A stretch of 64,000 nucleotides of DNA from Clostridia bacterium (GTDB taxonomy: Bacteria; Bacillota; Clostridia; Oscillospirales; CAG-272), in the NCBI GenBank assembly GCA_017508425.1, contig JAFVYZ010000045.1:1-64000 (forward strand), written 5' to 3'. Positions 27,401-35,509 of this stretch are shown in pieces; within the stretch, counting starts at the first letter, position 1, and each line of letters starts with the position of its first letter. The notes under the pieces were generated by a model. It was not told where the DNA came from, searched no databases, and saw only the letters and a program-made list of their open reading frames with translations. A program made the position numbers and the translations under genes.

Positions 27401-27911
27401 TCAAAACGTAACGGTAGCGGGTATCATTACCGCCCTCACCACCAAATCGACCAAAACGGGCGATCCAATGGCCTTCTTTACGGTGGAGGACCGTATGGGC
27501 GAGATCGAGTGTATCGCTTTCCCGAAGATCCGCGAAAAATTCATCGATGTGATCCTGTCGGATAACGTTGTCGCGATTGACGGGCAAATCTCGCTTCGTG
27601 AGGATGAAAATCCCAAGATCATTGTGTCACGTATGACCGAGCTTCCCGCGAATGGCGCGAAGGGTGCCGATGCGACGGGCGGCAGGCTGTCAAGCGCAAG
27701 GATCCTTTATTTGCGCGTGCCGTCCTTGGCGGACCCTCTTTGCCAAAAGGTGCGAGACCTGCTTTCGCGTTTTTCGGGCACGCTTCCCGTATCTGTTTTT
27801 GACGCCTCGACCAAAACCTACCACAAGCAACAAACCGGTATTTTGCCGAGTGAAAAGGCGTTTGACGCGCTTTGTGCCTTGCTTGGAAGTGAAAACGTGG
27901 TGCCAAAATAA
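24456..27911 (+). CDS. dnaE: DNA polymerase III subunit alpha, DnaE
   Basis: An 1151-residue C-family replicative polymerase. The PHP domain opens with FVHLHLHSEYSLLDG and ALTDHGVMYG; the palm has VGPGRGSGAGSLVAYCLGI and the catalytic aspartates in MPDIDVDFCYNRRDEVIDYV; the C-terminal OB-fold begins near residue 975 (VTVAGIITALTTKSTKTGDP) with the usual beta-binding region before it. No 3'-5' exonuclease insertion is present, so it is DnaE rather than PolC. GTG 24456 has AAGGGAGGTGA upstream. Confidence 0.96.
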   Translation: MSSFVHLHLHSEYSLLDGACRVRDIAKRAKECGHSAVALTDHGVMYGAVAFWRACMAEGIKPIIGCEVYVAPRSRFSKSVQDAHPNHLVLLCKNEIGYQNLIALVSRGFTEGFYSKPRVDTELLREHAEGLIALSGCLAGRIPQLLLGGDVEGAEKTAFEYADIFGKDNFYIEIQDHGLAEQKQVLPMLASLAQKCSLPLVATNDCHYLLRSDAETQAVLMCIQTNSRLDDGRPLGFETDEFYYKDTDEMKMLLGAYEGAIENTVKIAEQCNFSFDFSKNHLPKFPCPAGTNAVSHLRDLSEKGLSRLMASGGVALDRYGSSAYRERMAYELSVIEKMGYADYFLIVQDYVNFAKSRSIPVGPGRGSGAGSLVAYCLGITDVDPLRFDLLFERFLNPERVSMPDIDVDFCYNRRDEVIDYVTRRYGREHVSQIITFGTLAARAAVRDVGRALGLPYADVDAVAKAIPRELGITIADALKKQPLAALYESKREIKKLIDLAMALEGMPRNASIHAAGIVITEKPISTYLPLATPTGALVTQYDMDTVAALGLLKFDFLGLRYLTIIEDAVRSIRREDPDFDIKSIPLDDAATYRLISRGATSGIFQLESGGMRQMLANLAPNCFEDIVAAIALYRPGPMDSIPEFIKNHHDPERVTYSIPQLEPILRSTYGCVVYQEQVMQIFRELAGYSFGHADIVRRAMSKKKASVMEAERGSFLEGCAKNGISKVLAGELFDKLSDFANYAFNKSHAAAYAMISYQTAYLKEHAPKAYFAALLTSELGNMPKIAAYIAEVGRRGVRVLPPDINASEIDFSVSGEHIRFGLLALKNVGKQFLEMVVEERKLAGPYRSFDDFLDRMAAHDLNKRQIEALIKSGAFDSLGIYRSRLLAVYEQMIDQFQSKNRTNLTGQIDMFSTDLGMAPTVSYPDLPELELRQLLAAEKEAAGMYFSGHVLDGFSEALSDPRYQSIETLLEENEEGDTLVDRQNVTVAGIITALTTKSTKTGDPMAFFTVEDRMGEIECIAFPKIREKFIDVILSDNVVAIDGQISLREDENPKIIVSRMTELPANGAKGADATGGRLSSARILYLRVPSLADPLCQKVRDLLSRFSGTLPVSVFDASTKTYHKQQTGILPSEKAFDALCALLGSENVVPK

Positions 27912-27948
27912 CAAAATTCGCGTTTGTTACCATATTGATTCAGTATGG

Positions 27949-27997
27949 ATCACCCCCATTTTGCCGCACACTATCGGCGAGTGGGGGTGATTTTTTG
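27949..27997 (+). promoter_or_regulatory. Terminator-like hairpin burying the RBS and start of the PBP gene
   Basis: ATCACCCCCA (27949-27958) pairs exactly with TGGGGGTGAT (27982-27991); an inner GCCG/CGGC stem extends it. Six T residues follow. The 3' arm contains the only plausible Shine-Dalgarno of the PBP gene (GGGGGTGA) and the T-run merges into its TTG start at 27995. It could terminate dnaE transcripts, block PBP translation, or both. Confidence 0.65.
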
Positions 27998-30376
27998 CAT
28001 TACAAAAAAATAGGAAATAAAGCGGCAAGCGTCTTTTTGTCTTTGACCCTTGCAATTCTTGCTTCGCTTTCGGTCTTGGTAGCCGGCTTTGGAATATGGG
28101 CTTGTACGGTTCCCGACGGTGAGCTGAAGGAGGAATTGTTCGCCATCGGCGTTGCCGATCGCACCACGCGACTTTTCGTGTACGATGCAAGCGGCAATGA
28201 GAAGGAGCTTGCGGGAGACCGCGTCAGCGGCTTTGAAAATTCACTTTACTGTTCGGTAAATAATATGTCTCCCTACCTAAAAAACGCTTTTATTGCCATT
28301 GAGGACAAGCGATTTTATGATCACGGCGGCATTGATTGGGCAAGGACGTTGGCGGCCGCAAAGGGCTATGTTTCGGGGCAAAATGACGGAGCCTTTGGCG
28401 GTTCTACAATTACGCAACAGCTGATTAAAAATCTTACGGGCGAAAGTGAGAAAACGCTCTCCCGAAAGGTGAGTGAGCTGATCCGTGCGGCCAAGGTGGA
28501 GCGAAAATTATCCAAAAACGCCATCCTTGAGCAATATTTGAACGTGGTAAATTTGGCCGAAAACTGTTACGGTGTTAAAACCGCCGCCAATGCTTATTTT
28601 TCAAAGGAGCCGAGCGAATTATCCCTGGCGGAATCGGCCACCATTGCGGCCATTACCAACAATCCCACAAAATACAATCCCATCCGTCATCCCGAGCAAA
28701 ACAAAAAGCGCCGCGACGTGATCCTTTTGGAAATGCTCGCTCAAAAAATGATTAGTGAGGAGGAATACCGAGAGGCGATTTCGACCGGCATTGAATTGAA
28801 GGTGAATAAGGATGCCATGACGGGACGTGTAAATTCCTGGTATGCCGATCTTGCCATTTCCGACGTGATAAAGGATCTTGTGAAGGAAAAGGGATATACC
28901 GAGGCGGCTGCCGGGCGGCTTGTTTATTGCGGCGGTCTTAAGATCTACGTGGCGATGAATGAGGAGCTGCAAAAAATCGTGAGTGAATATTACGAGAATA
29001 CAAGTCATTTTCCCGTTCATCAAGGAGGGGAGCAGGCACAAAGCTCGCTGATGATCATAGACCCCAAAAACGGAGATATTTTGGCCATTGCAGGTGCTGT
29101 TGGCAAAAAGGCCTTCAATCGCGTTCAAAATTTTGCCACCGATACCAAGCGCCCGTCGGGCTCAGTGATCAAGCCGCTGTCGGTCTATGCGCCGGCAATT
29201 GAAAAAAATATCATCACGTATGGCACGGTCTTTGATGATGTTCCGCTTCTTTTTCGGCAAAACGGTGCGCCTTGGCCTAAAAATTCTCCGGACATCTATC
29301 GAGGGCTGACGACCGTAAGCACGGCCTTAACGCATTCTGTTAATACCGTTTCGGTTTCAATATTGCGACGTCTCGGGGCGAAGGAATCGTACCGATTTTT
29401 AAAGGAAAGATTAGGATTTACAAGCCTTTCGGGAGAAAAAGATCTTGGTGCGGCGGCCTTAGCACTCGGACAGCAGCATCAGGGTGTTTCACTTCGAGAA
29501 TTGCTGGGCGGTTACACGGCCTTGGCCAACGAGGGTGTGTTTGAGGGAACAAGAAGCTATTATAAGGTCCTTGACAGTAAGGGGGAATTGCTTCTTTCAA
29601 AGGAAAGTGAGGAGCGGCGTGTTCTTTCGGCCGATACGGCATATATTACCACCATGATGCTACGCCGTGCCGTGCGGGAGGGGACCGGTAAAGCGATCAC
29701 TCTCAAAGAAAGGGTCGATGTGGCGGGCAAAACGGGAACAAGCAGCAACAATTGCGACAAATGGTTTATCGGCTATACTCCCACGCTCCTTTGCGGTGTC
29801 TGGTACGGTTATGAATACCCGAAGTCGGTGGCGGACGTTTCCGGAAATCACGCATTGAAGATTTTTGATGACATTATGACGTGTGCTGCCGAGAAAGGCG
29901 CTATGCAAAATGAGAGCTTTCATACGCCCGAAAACGTCGTTGCGGTACGGTACTGCAAAGACTCGGGGCAGCCGCTCGGTGAGGCTTGCTCCTTTGATCC
30001 GCGAGGCGATCGCTCCGAGATCGGTTATTTCAAAAAGGGGACGGAGCCCCGGGGAGAATGCCGCTGCCACGTGCTGATCGACTACTGTGACCAAGGTGGT
30101 GTCGCAACCGACGTGTGCCCCGAAGAAGGAACTCATAAAATCGCACTTTTACGAGTCTTGAGAACCTTTCCGCGCCAGATCAAGGTGCTCGATGCACCGT
30201 ATTCTTATGGAGGAATATTTGTCAAAAAGGGACGGGAATTATCAAATAATGAGCCGTATTATGCGAATAAATACGAAACAAAGCAAAATTTCGGCATCGG
30301 AATGGGCGTAATACCGTACAATCACGCATGCAATATTCATGGGGGAGATGATTTTTGGCGACGGCGCGCAGGATGA
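27995..30376 (+). CDS. Class A penicillin-binding protein (PBP1A type)
   Basis: A 793-residue bifunctional peptidoglycan glycosyltransferase/transpeptidase. After a signal-anchor (SVFLSLTLAILASLSVLVAG), the GT51 domain has AIEDKRFYDHGGIDWAR with the catalytic Glu, GGSTITQQLIKNLTG and KVERKLSKNAILEQYLN; the transpeptidase domain has SGSVIKP (SxxK), THSVNTVSV (SxN) and AGKTGTSS (KTG). A Cys-containing tail (CRCHVLIDYCDQGG) precedes the C-terminus. I start it at TTG 27995 (LHYKKIGNKAA) with GGGGGTGA upstream; TTG 27935 is in frame but has no ribosome-binding site. The start lies in a hairpin (see 27949-27997). Confidence 0.9.
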   Translation: MHYKKIGNKAASVFLSLTLAILASLSVLVAGFGIWACTVPDGELKEELFAIGVADRTTRLFVYDASGNEKELAGDRVSGFENSLYCSVNNMSPYLKNAFIAIEDKRFYDHGGIDWARTLAAAKGYVSGQNDGAFGGSTITQQLIKNLTGESEKTLSRKVSELIRAAKVERKLSKNAILEQYLNVVNLAENCYGVKTAANAYFSKEPSELSLAESATIAAITNNPTKYNPIRHPEQNKKRRDVILLEMLAQKMISEEEYREAISTGIELKVNKDAMTGRVNSWYADLAISDVIKDLVKEKGYTEAAAGRLVYCGGLKIYVAMNEELQKIVSEYYENTSHFPVHQGGEQAQSSLMIIDPKNGDILAIAGAVGKKAFNRVQNFATDTKRPSGSVIKPLSVYAPAIEKNIITYGTVFDDVPLLFRQNGAPWPKNSPDIYRGLTTVSTALTHSVNTVSVSILRRLGAKESYRFLKERLGFTSLSGEKDLGAAALALGQQHQGVSLRELLGGYTALANEGVFEGTRSYYKVLDSKGELLLSKESEERRVLSADTAYITTMMLRRAVREGTGKAITLKERVDVAGKTGTSSNNCDKWFIGYTPTLLCGVWYGYEYPKSVADVSGNHALKIFDDIMTCAAEKGAMQNESFHTPENVVAVRYCKDSGQPLGEACSFDPRGDRSEIGYFKKGTEPRGECRCHVLIDYCDQGGVATDVCPEEGTHKIALLRVLRTFPRQIKVLDAPYSYGGIFVKKGRELSNNEPYYANKYETKQNFGIGMGVIPYNHACNIHGGDDFWRRRAG

Positions 30377-30390
30377 AAAATTGAGTCCCA

Positions 30391-30426
30391 AAAAAGAGGG
30401 ATCGCGGTAAAGCGATCCCTCTTTTT
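30391..30426. terminator. Bidirectional terminator between the PBP gene and mnmA
   Basis: A 15-bp perfect stem (AAAAAGAGGGATCGC and its inverse complement) with a 6-nt loop and T-rich flanks on both strands. It abuts the mnmA stop codon. Confidence 0.88.
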
Positions 30427-31482
30427 TTATTGGATTTTTCCGCCACCGACGACGATATCCCCATCGTAAAGGACAAGAGATTGCCCGGGTGACACGGCGC
30501 GCTGCGGCTCGTCAAATTCTACGATCATTTCATCCTTACCCGTTTGCTCTACACGTGCCGGTGCCGCCTCTTGACGGTAACGTGCCTTTGCAAGCAATTT
30601 CAGGGGTGACGTTACGCTGTCGAAGGGAATAAAGTTGAGATTGGTAATGGTTAACCGTCTTGTGAAAAGATTCTCATTTTCACCAAGGGTCACGGTGTTG
30701 TCGTGTGCGGATTTGGATACCACAAATGCAGGCTTGCCCAGTGCAATGCCAAGACCCTTGCGCTGGCCTATGGTGTAATGGATAATGCCGCGGTGCTCTC
30801 CCAACACTCGACCGTCCGGAGAAAGAAATGCACCCGGCTTCGGCACAACTGCGCCAAAATCCTCAATGAACTTGGCATAATCACCATCGGGGATAAAGCA
30901 AATGTCCTGACTTTCGCGTCGGCTTGCCGCCTCAAATCCGTTTTTTGCCGCAAGCTCCCTTACCTCACACTTGCTCATGGTTCCTAAGGGGAATTCTACC
31001 GAAGAAAGCATTTCCTGCGTGAGCGTATAAAGCACGTAAGATTGGTCTTTGGCGGTATCCTTGGCGCGGCGCAGCAAAAAACGCCCGTTAGCATCCCTTT
31101 CAACTTGGGCGTAGTGTCCTGTGGCAATGCGGTCGTAACCGTGCTCCTTGGCAAAATGCAAAAGGGCCCCGAATTTGATCTCTTTATTGCAGTCGATGCA
31201 AGGATTCGGCGTTTTTCCGTCCAAATAGGCTTTTATAAATGCTTTTACAACCTTTTCCTTGAACGAGTCGCTCAAATTGGCAACAAAATGGGGGATCCCC
31301 AGCATACCACAGGTTTTTTTGGCATCCTCAATATCTTTTATCGCGGCCTCGGCGTGCTTGCCGGGGGTAAAGGAAAGCTGCATGGTAACGCCCGCAGCCT
31401 CACGTCCTCTTCCGGCCAGTAAGGCCGAAACGGCACTGTCAACGCCCCCGCTCATAGCGATCATTATTTTTTCATTCATCAT
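30427..31482 (-). CDS. mnmA: tRNA-specific 2-thiouridylase MnmA
   Basis: A 351-residue enzyme that thiolates U34 of tRNA(Lys, Glu, Gln) using persulfide sulfur. PP-loop SGGVDSAV (11-18), catalytic cysteines in TPNPCIDCNKEIKF and SQDICFIP, and ATGHYAQV are all present. The ATG at 31482 overlaps the trmL stop (ATGA), and a second ATG is at 31479. Cysteine desulfurase, which supplies the sulfur, is not adjacent. Confidence 0.95.
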   Translation of the reverse strand: MMNEKIMIAMSGGVDSAVSALLAGRGREAAGVTMQLSFTPGKHAEAAIKDIEDAKKTCGMLGIPHFVANLSDSFKEKVVKAFIKAYLDGKTPNPCIDCNKEIKFGALLHFAKEHGYDRIATGHYAQVERDANGRFLLRRAKDTAKDQSYVLYTLTQEMLSSVEFPLGTMSKCEVRELAAKNGFEAASRRESQDICFIPDGDYAKFIEDFGAVVPKPGAFLSPDGRVLGEHRGIIHYTIGQRKGLGIALGKPAFVVSKSAHDNTVTLGENENLFTRRLTITNLNFIPFDSVTSPLKLLAKARYRQEAAPARVEQTGKDEMIVEFDEPQRAVSPGQSLVLYDGDIVVGGGKIQ

Positions 31483-31985
31483 TTTGCATTCCAATCGTAT
31501 TTGGTGAGGTGGCCGATTTCGCAAAGACCCTCAAAGTCTCGTTGACGGAAGATCTCATAAACCGCGATCGCCACCGAATTGGAAAGATTAAGACTGCGCA
31601 GCTTGTCGCGCATGGGGATACGTACCGCCGTTTCGGGATGTGCAAAGAGCAGATCCTCGGGCAAGCCCGCGCTCTCCTTGCCAAACATCAAAAAGACCTC
31701 ATCAGGATAGAAAACGTCGGCATAGGTATTTTGTGCCTTGGTGGTAAAAAAGTAAATGGGCTTATCGCCGTGCTTGCTCAAAAAATCGGCAAGACCGTCA
31801 TAATAGGTGATATCAAGCTTGTCCCAGTAATCAAGCCCGGCACGCTTTAATTTTTTATCATCAATGGCAAATCCGAGGGGCTTTATCAGGTGCAAGGATG
31901 CCCCTGTGGCCGCGCAGGTCCGTGCCACGTTGCCTGTATTTTGCGGGATCTCGGGTTCAAATAAAACGATATGAACGTGTGGCAT
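31479..31985 (-). CDS. trmL: tRNA (cytidine/uridine-34 2'-O)-methyltransferase TrmL
   Basis: A 168-residue SPOUT-class methyltransferase acting at the wobble position of some leucine tRNAs. Features: HIVLFEPEIPQNTGNVARTC, LMFGKESAGLPEDLL and IPMRDKLRSLNLSNSVAIAVYE, the last forming the knotted SAM site. ATG 31985 has AAAGGAG upstream. Together with mnmA it makes a two-gene operon for tRNA wobble-base modification. Confidence 0.94.
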   Translation of the reverse strand: MPHVHIVLFEPEIPQNTGNVARTCAATGASLHLIKPLGFAIDDKKLKRAGLDYWDKLDITYYDGLADFLSKHGDKPIYFFTTKAQNTYADVFYPDEVFLMFGKESAGLPEDLLFAHPETAVRIPMRDKLRSLNLSNSVAIAVYEIFRQRDFEGLCEIGHLTKYDWNAK

Positions 31986-32015
31986 AAAAAACTCCTTTGC
32001 CCATGTACTGCTCCT

Positions 32016-32044
32016 ATTATAACTGATTTTTCGCCGTCTTGCAA
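32016..32044 (-). promoter_or_regulatory. Sigma-A-type promoter of trmL-mnmA
   Basis: Minus strand TTGCAA (32039-32044), 17-bp spacer, TATAAT (32016-32021), about 30 bp before trmL. Confidence 0.75.
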
Positions 32045-32082
32045 GCACTCAAAAATAATTTGCAATTTTTTTGTTTTTGCTA

Positions 32083-32111
32083 TGGAAATTCGACTTAATA
32101 TGTAGTATAAT
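32083..32111 (+). promoter_or_regulatory. Probable sigma-A-type promoter of secA
   Basis: A perfect TATAAT at 32106-32111, with a weak -35 (TGGAAA, 32083-32088) at 17 bp. It lies 30 bp upstream of secA. Confidence 0.55.
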
Positions 32112-32141
32112 AATTATAGTTTTATATCCAGGGAGGAAACT

Positions 32142-34883
32142 ATGGGACTTTTTCGAAAGATCTTCGGTTCATACAGCGACCGACAAATCAAAAAGCTGCG
32201 TCATATTGCAGACCTGATCGAGTCGCTTTCCGATAAATACAAAGCAATGACCAACGAGGAGCTGGCAAACGTAACGCCGACGCTCAAGGCGCGCCTCGCG
32301 GCAGGAGAAACGCTTGACGATATTCTCCCCGATGCCTTTGCGGCTGTGCGTGAGGCCGATGCAAGAGTTCTTGGCAAGCGCCCCTTTTATGTACAGTTGC
32401 TTGGCGGTATCATTTTACATCAAGGCCGAATTGCCGAAATGAAGACGGGTGAGGGTAAGACCTTGGTCGCCACGATGCCCGCATACCTGAACGCCCTCTC
32501 GGGCCGCGGCGTTCACGTGGTGACGGTCAACGATTATCTTGCGCGCCGCGACAGTGAGGAAATGGGCCGTGTGTATGCGTTCATGGGCCTTTCTACCGGT
32601 CTTGTGGTTCACGGCATTTCGCCTGATGAGAAAAAAGCCGCTTATGAGGCGGACATTACGTACGGCACCAACAACGAGTTTGGTTTTGATTACCTGCGCG
32701 ACAACATGGTGGTTTACAAAAAGGATATGGTCCAGCGCGGCCACGCCTTTGCCATCGTCGATGAGGTGGACTCGATCCTCATTGATGAGGCACGCACCCC
32801 TCTTATTATTTCGGGTGCCGGTCAAAAATCCACCGATCTTTACGAGCGCGCCAACACGCTGGTACGTAAAATGACAAAGCTCGTGCGCAAGGAAGTGGAT
32901 AACAAGGAGGCCACCGATGACATCGAGGCCGATTATTTGGTGGATGAAAAGGGAAGAAACGCCATTCTTACGCCACGCGGCGCCAAGCTTGCCGAGGAGT
33001 TTTTCGGTCTTGAAAACTTTGGCGATCCTGCCAATACCGAGATCGCCCATCACGTTAATCAAGCGATTCACGCCTGGGGCGTCATGCGCCGTGACGTGGA
33101 TTACGTGGTCAACGAAAACGGCGTAATGATCGTCGATGCCTTTACAGGCCGCATTATGCCCGGCCGCCGCTACTCCAACGGGTTGCATCAGGCCATCGAG
33201 GCCAAAGAAGGGGTGGAGGTTCAGCGTGAGAACAGGACGCTTGCGACCATTACCTTCCAAAATTACTTCCGCATGTACGATAAGCTCTCTGGCATGACGG
33301 GTACCGCCTTGACCGAGGAAATGGAATTCCGTGAGATCTATGCACTCGATGTAGTCGAGGTCCCTACCAACAAGCCGATGATCCGCATCGACCAAAATGA
33401 TGCGGTCTATAAAAACATTAAGGGCAAGACCGATGCGATCGTTCAGCAGATCAAGGCTTGTCACGAAAAGGGACAACCTGTGCTTGTCGGTACCGTGAGC
33501 GTTGATAAATCCGAAGAGCTTTCCGCGCGTTTAAAACGCGAGGGCATTAAGCACAACGTTCTCAATGCCAAGCACCACGAGCGTGAAGCGGAGATCATTG
33601 CCCAAGCCGGCAAATTCGGGGCGGTCACCATTTCCACCAATATGGCAGGACGCGGTACCGACATTATGCTTGGAGGAAATTCCGAATTCCTTGCCAAAAA
33701 TGAAATGAGAAAGCAGGGCTTTGGTGAAGAGCTGATCGCCATGGCAACCGGCACCACCGATATTGAGGATGAGGAGGTGCGTGCCGCACGCGAGATTTTC
33801 CACGCGCTCAATGCAAAATTCAAGGCACAGATCGAGCCGGAGGCGGAGCAGGTGCGTGAGGCGGGAGGCCTTTATATTCTTGGCACTGAGCGTCATGAGA
33901 GCCGCCGTATCGACAATCAGCTGCGCGGCCGTTCGGGCCGTCAGGGCGATCCCGGTGAATCTCGCTTCTTCCTCTCGCTTGAGGATGATTTGATGCGCTT
34001 GTTTGGTGCGGACCGCATTGCGGGTATTGTAGAGCGTCTTGGTCTGCCCGACGATCAGCCCATCAATGCAGGGATCCTGTCGAGCTCGATCGAAAATGCA
34101 CAAAAGCGCATCGAAGACCAAAACTTTAAGCGCCGCAAAAACGTGCTCACTTACGATGATGTGATGAATCAACAGCGCAATTTGATCTACAAGCAACGTC
34201 TTGAGGTCTTGAACGGAGAGGATATTTCCGAAACGATCCTTTCCATGATTCGATCAACGATCGAAGAAAACGTCGATCATTTCCTGGGCGACGGCAGTGA
34301 AGAGGCTCTTAATTTTGAGGGACTTGAGGCTGTATATAAATCCTATCTTTTGAAGCCGGGCGAAAGTTTTGAAAAAATCTTCGAGGATATGAAAAAGCCG
34401 AGCGATTTGACCGATTTCCTCGTATCGCGCGCCGAGGCACTGTATGCTGAAAAGGAAAAGCTTTTCGGCACTGAAGTGTTCCGCGAGGTCGAGCGCTCGA
34501 TTTTGCTCCAGTCGGTCGATATGCACTGGATGGAGCACATTGATACCATGGACGACCTGAAGGGTAGCATCGGACTTCAGGCCTACGCACAGCGCGACCC
34601 CGTCACCGAATACCGTTTGCAGGGCGCGGATATGTTTGATACGATGATTGCCGAAATCCGTGACGAAACGGTACGTCGAGTGCTTACGGTGATCCCGAGG
34701 CCTCAACCGATCGCACGCGTTCAAATCGCAAAGCCCTTAAAGGAAAATCTTACGGACGGCGCAACCGACAAAAAGAAAACCATTGTGGTGCGCAAGGCTG
34801 AAAAGATCGGAAGAAACGATCTTTGCCCGTGCGGCAGCGGCAAAAAATACAAGAAGTGCTGCGGCGCCGGCGGAAAAGAATAA
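32142..34883 (+). CDS. secA: Preprotein translocase ATPase SecA
   Basis: A 913-residue SecA motor that drives proteins through SecYEG. Walker A is AEMKTGEGKTLVA (99-111), DEVDSILIDEARTPL is the DEAD-box Walker B region, ISTNMAGRGTDIMLGGN the second RecA domain, and ERHESRRIDNQLRGRSGRQG motif VI. It ends with the zinc-binding CPCGSGKKYKKCC that contacts SecB or the ribosome. The ATG has GGGAGG eight bases upstream. Confidence 0.97.
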   Translation: MGLFRKIFGSYSDRQIKKLRHIADLIESLSDKYKAMTNEELANVTPTLKARLAAGETLDDILPDAFAAVREADARVLGKRPFYVQLLGGIILHQGRIAEMKTGEGKTLVATMPAYLNALSGRGVHVVTVNDYLARRDSEEMGRVYAFMGLSTGLVVHGISPDEKKAAYEADITYGTNNEFGFDYLRDNMVVYKKDMVQRGHAFAIVDEVDSILIDEARTPLIISGAGQKSTDLYERANTLVRKMTKLVRKEVDNKEATDDIEADYLVDEKGRNAILTPRGAKLAEEFFGLENFGDPANTEIAHHVNQAIHAWGVMRRDVDYVVNENGVMIVDAFTGRIMPGRRYSNGLHQAIEAKEGVEVQRENRTLATITFQNYFRMYDKLSGMTGTALTEEMEFREIYALDVVEVPTNKPMIRIDQNDAVYKNIKGKTDAIVQQIKACHEKGQPVLVGTVSVDKSEELSARLKREGIKHNVLNAKHHEREAEIIAQAGKFGAVTISTNMAGRGTDIMLGGNSEFLAKNEMRKQGFGEELIAMATGTTDIEDEEVRAAREIFHALNAKFKAQIEPEAEQVREAGGLYILGTERHESRRIDNQLRGRSGRQGDPGESRFFLSLEDDLMRLFGADRIAGIVERLGLPDDQPINAGILSSSIENAQKRIEDQNFKRRKNVLTYDDVMNQQRNLIYKQRLEVLNGEDISETILSMIRSTIEENVDHFLGDGSEEALNFEGLEAVYKSYLLKPGESFEKIFEDMKKPSDLTDFLVSRAEALYAEKEKLFGTEVFREVERSILLQSVDMHWMEHIDTMDDLKGSIGLQAYAQRDPVTEYRLQGADMFDTMIAEIRDETVRRVLTVIPRPQPIARVQIAKPLKENLTDGATDKKKTIVVRKAEKIGRNDLCPCGSGKKYKKCCGAGGKE

Positions 34884-34906
34884 GACGCAAAGAAAGGAGA
34901 AGTAAT

Positions 34907-35509
34907 ATGGGATTCGGACTGCTTTTGATCGGATATTTTTTGATGAACGTGCTGCCCGTGATATCGGTCTTTTCATCGGCCATGCTATTGGGGCTCCCGT
35001 TGATCCTTGTGGGCCTTTACCGACTTTCGCCGTATCATAAAACCTTTTATTTCTCCTATTTTTTTACCTATACAGGTATCCCGTTTGCCCTTTATTATAC
35101 GCTTTACGCGTTTGGCAAATTGGGGGTAGTGCCGGCATTTGCTGCCCTTGGTGGGACGCTTTTTGCCGTGGTTCAATGGACCTATCTTATTTGGAGCTTG
35201 GCGTTTCATATCCTGGTGCTCCTTGGTGTCAGTAGGCTCTCGGGCGAGCTTGGGCTTTATGGCTTTCAAAGCAACGCCATAAGAAACCTGACCTTTTCAA
35301 GCATTTACTACGTGCTCTTTTTATTCGTAAGGCTACCGTTTTTTGAGGCCTACGCCAGACCCTTTGTGATTCCGCTGGTTATTTTACGTTATCTTTGTAT
35401 TTTCTTGAACTTGTGGCTCTTTTTCCGCACTTGGCAGGTTATTTTGCCCGAGGGCAGTGATGCCGAGCCCCCCAAAGAAAGAAGAAAAGAGGAGGGCAAA
35501 AAACAATGA
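34907..35509 (+). CDS. Membrane protein, unknown
   Basis: A 200-residue protein with about six hydrophobic segments (residues 1-25, 33-60, 66-90, 97-120, 137-155, 163-180) and a charged Lys/Glu/Arg tail. I recognise no family. ATG 34907 has AAAGGAG upstream, 23 bp after secA, and the stop overlaps the next gene by ATGA, so it is likely cotranscribed and cotranslated with that gene. Confidence 0.75.
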   Translation: MGFGLLLIGYFLMNVLPVISVFSSAMLLGLPLILVGLYRLSPYHKTFYFSYFFTYTGIPFALYYTLYAFGKLGVVPAFAALGGTLFAVVQWTYLIWSLAFHILVLLGVSRLSGELGLYGFQSNAIRNLTFSSIYYVLFLFVRLPFFEAYARPFVIPLVILRYLCIFLNLWLFFRTWQVILPEGSDAEPPKERRKEEGKKQ

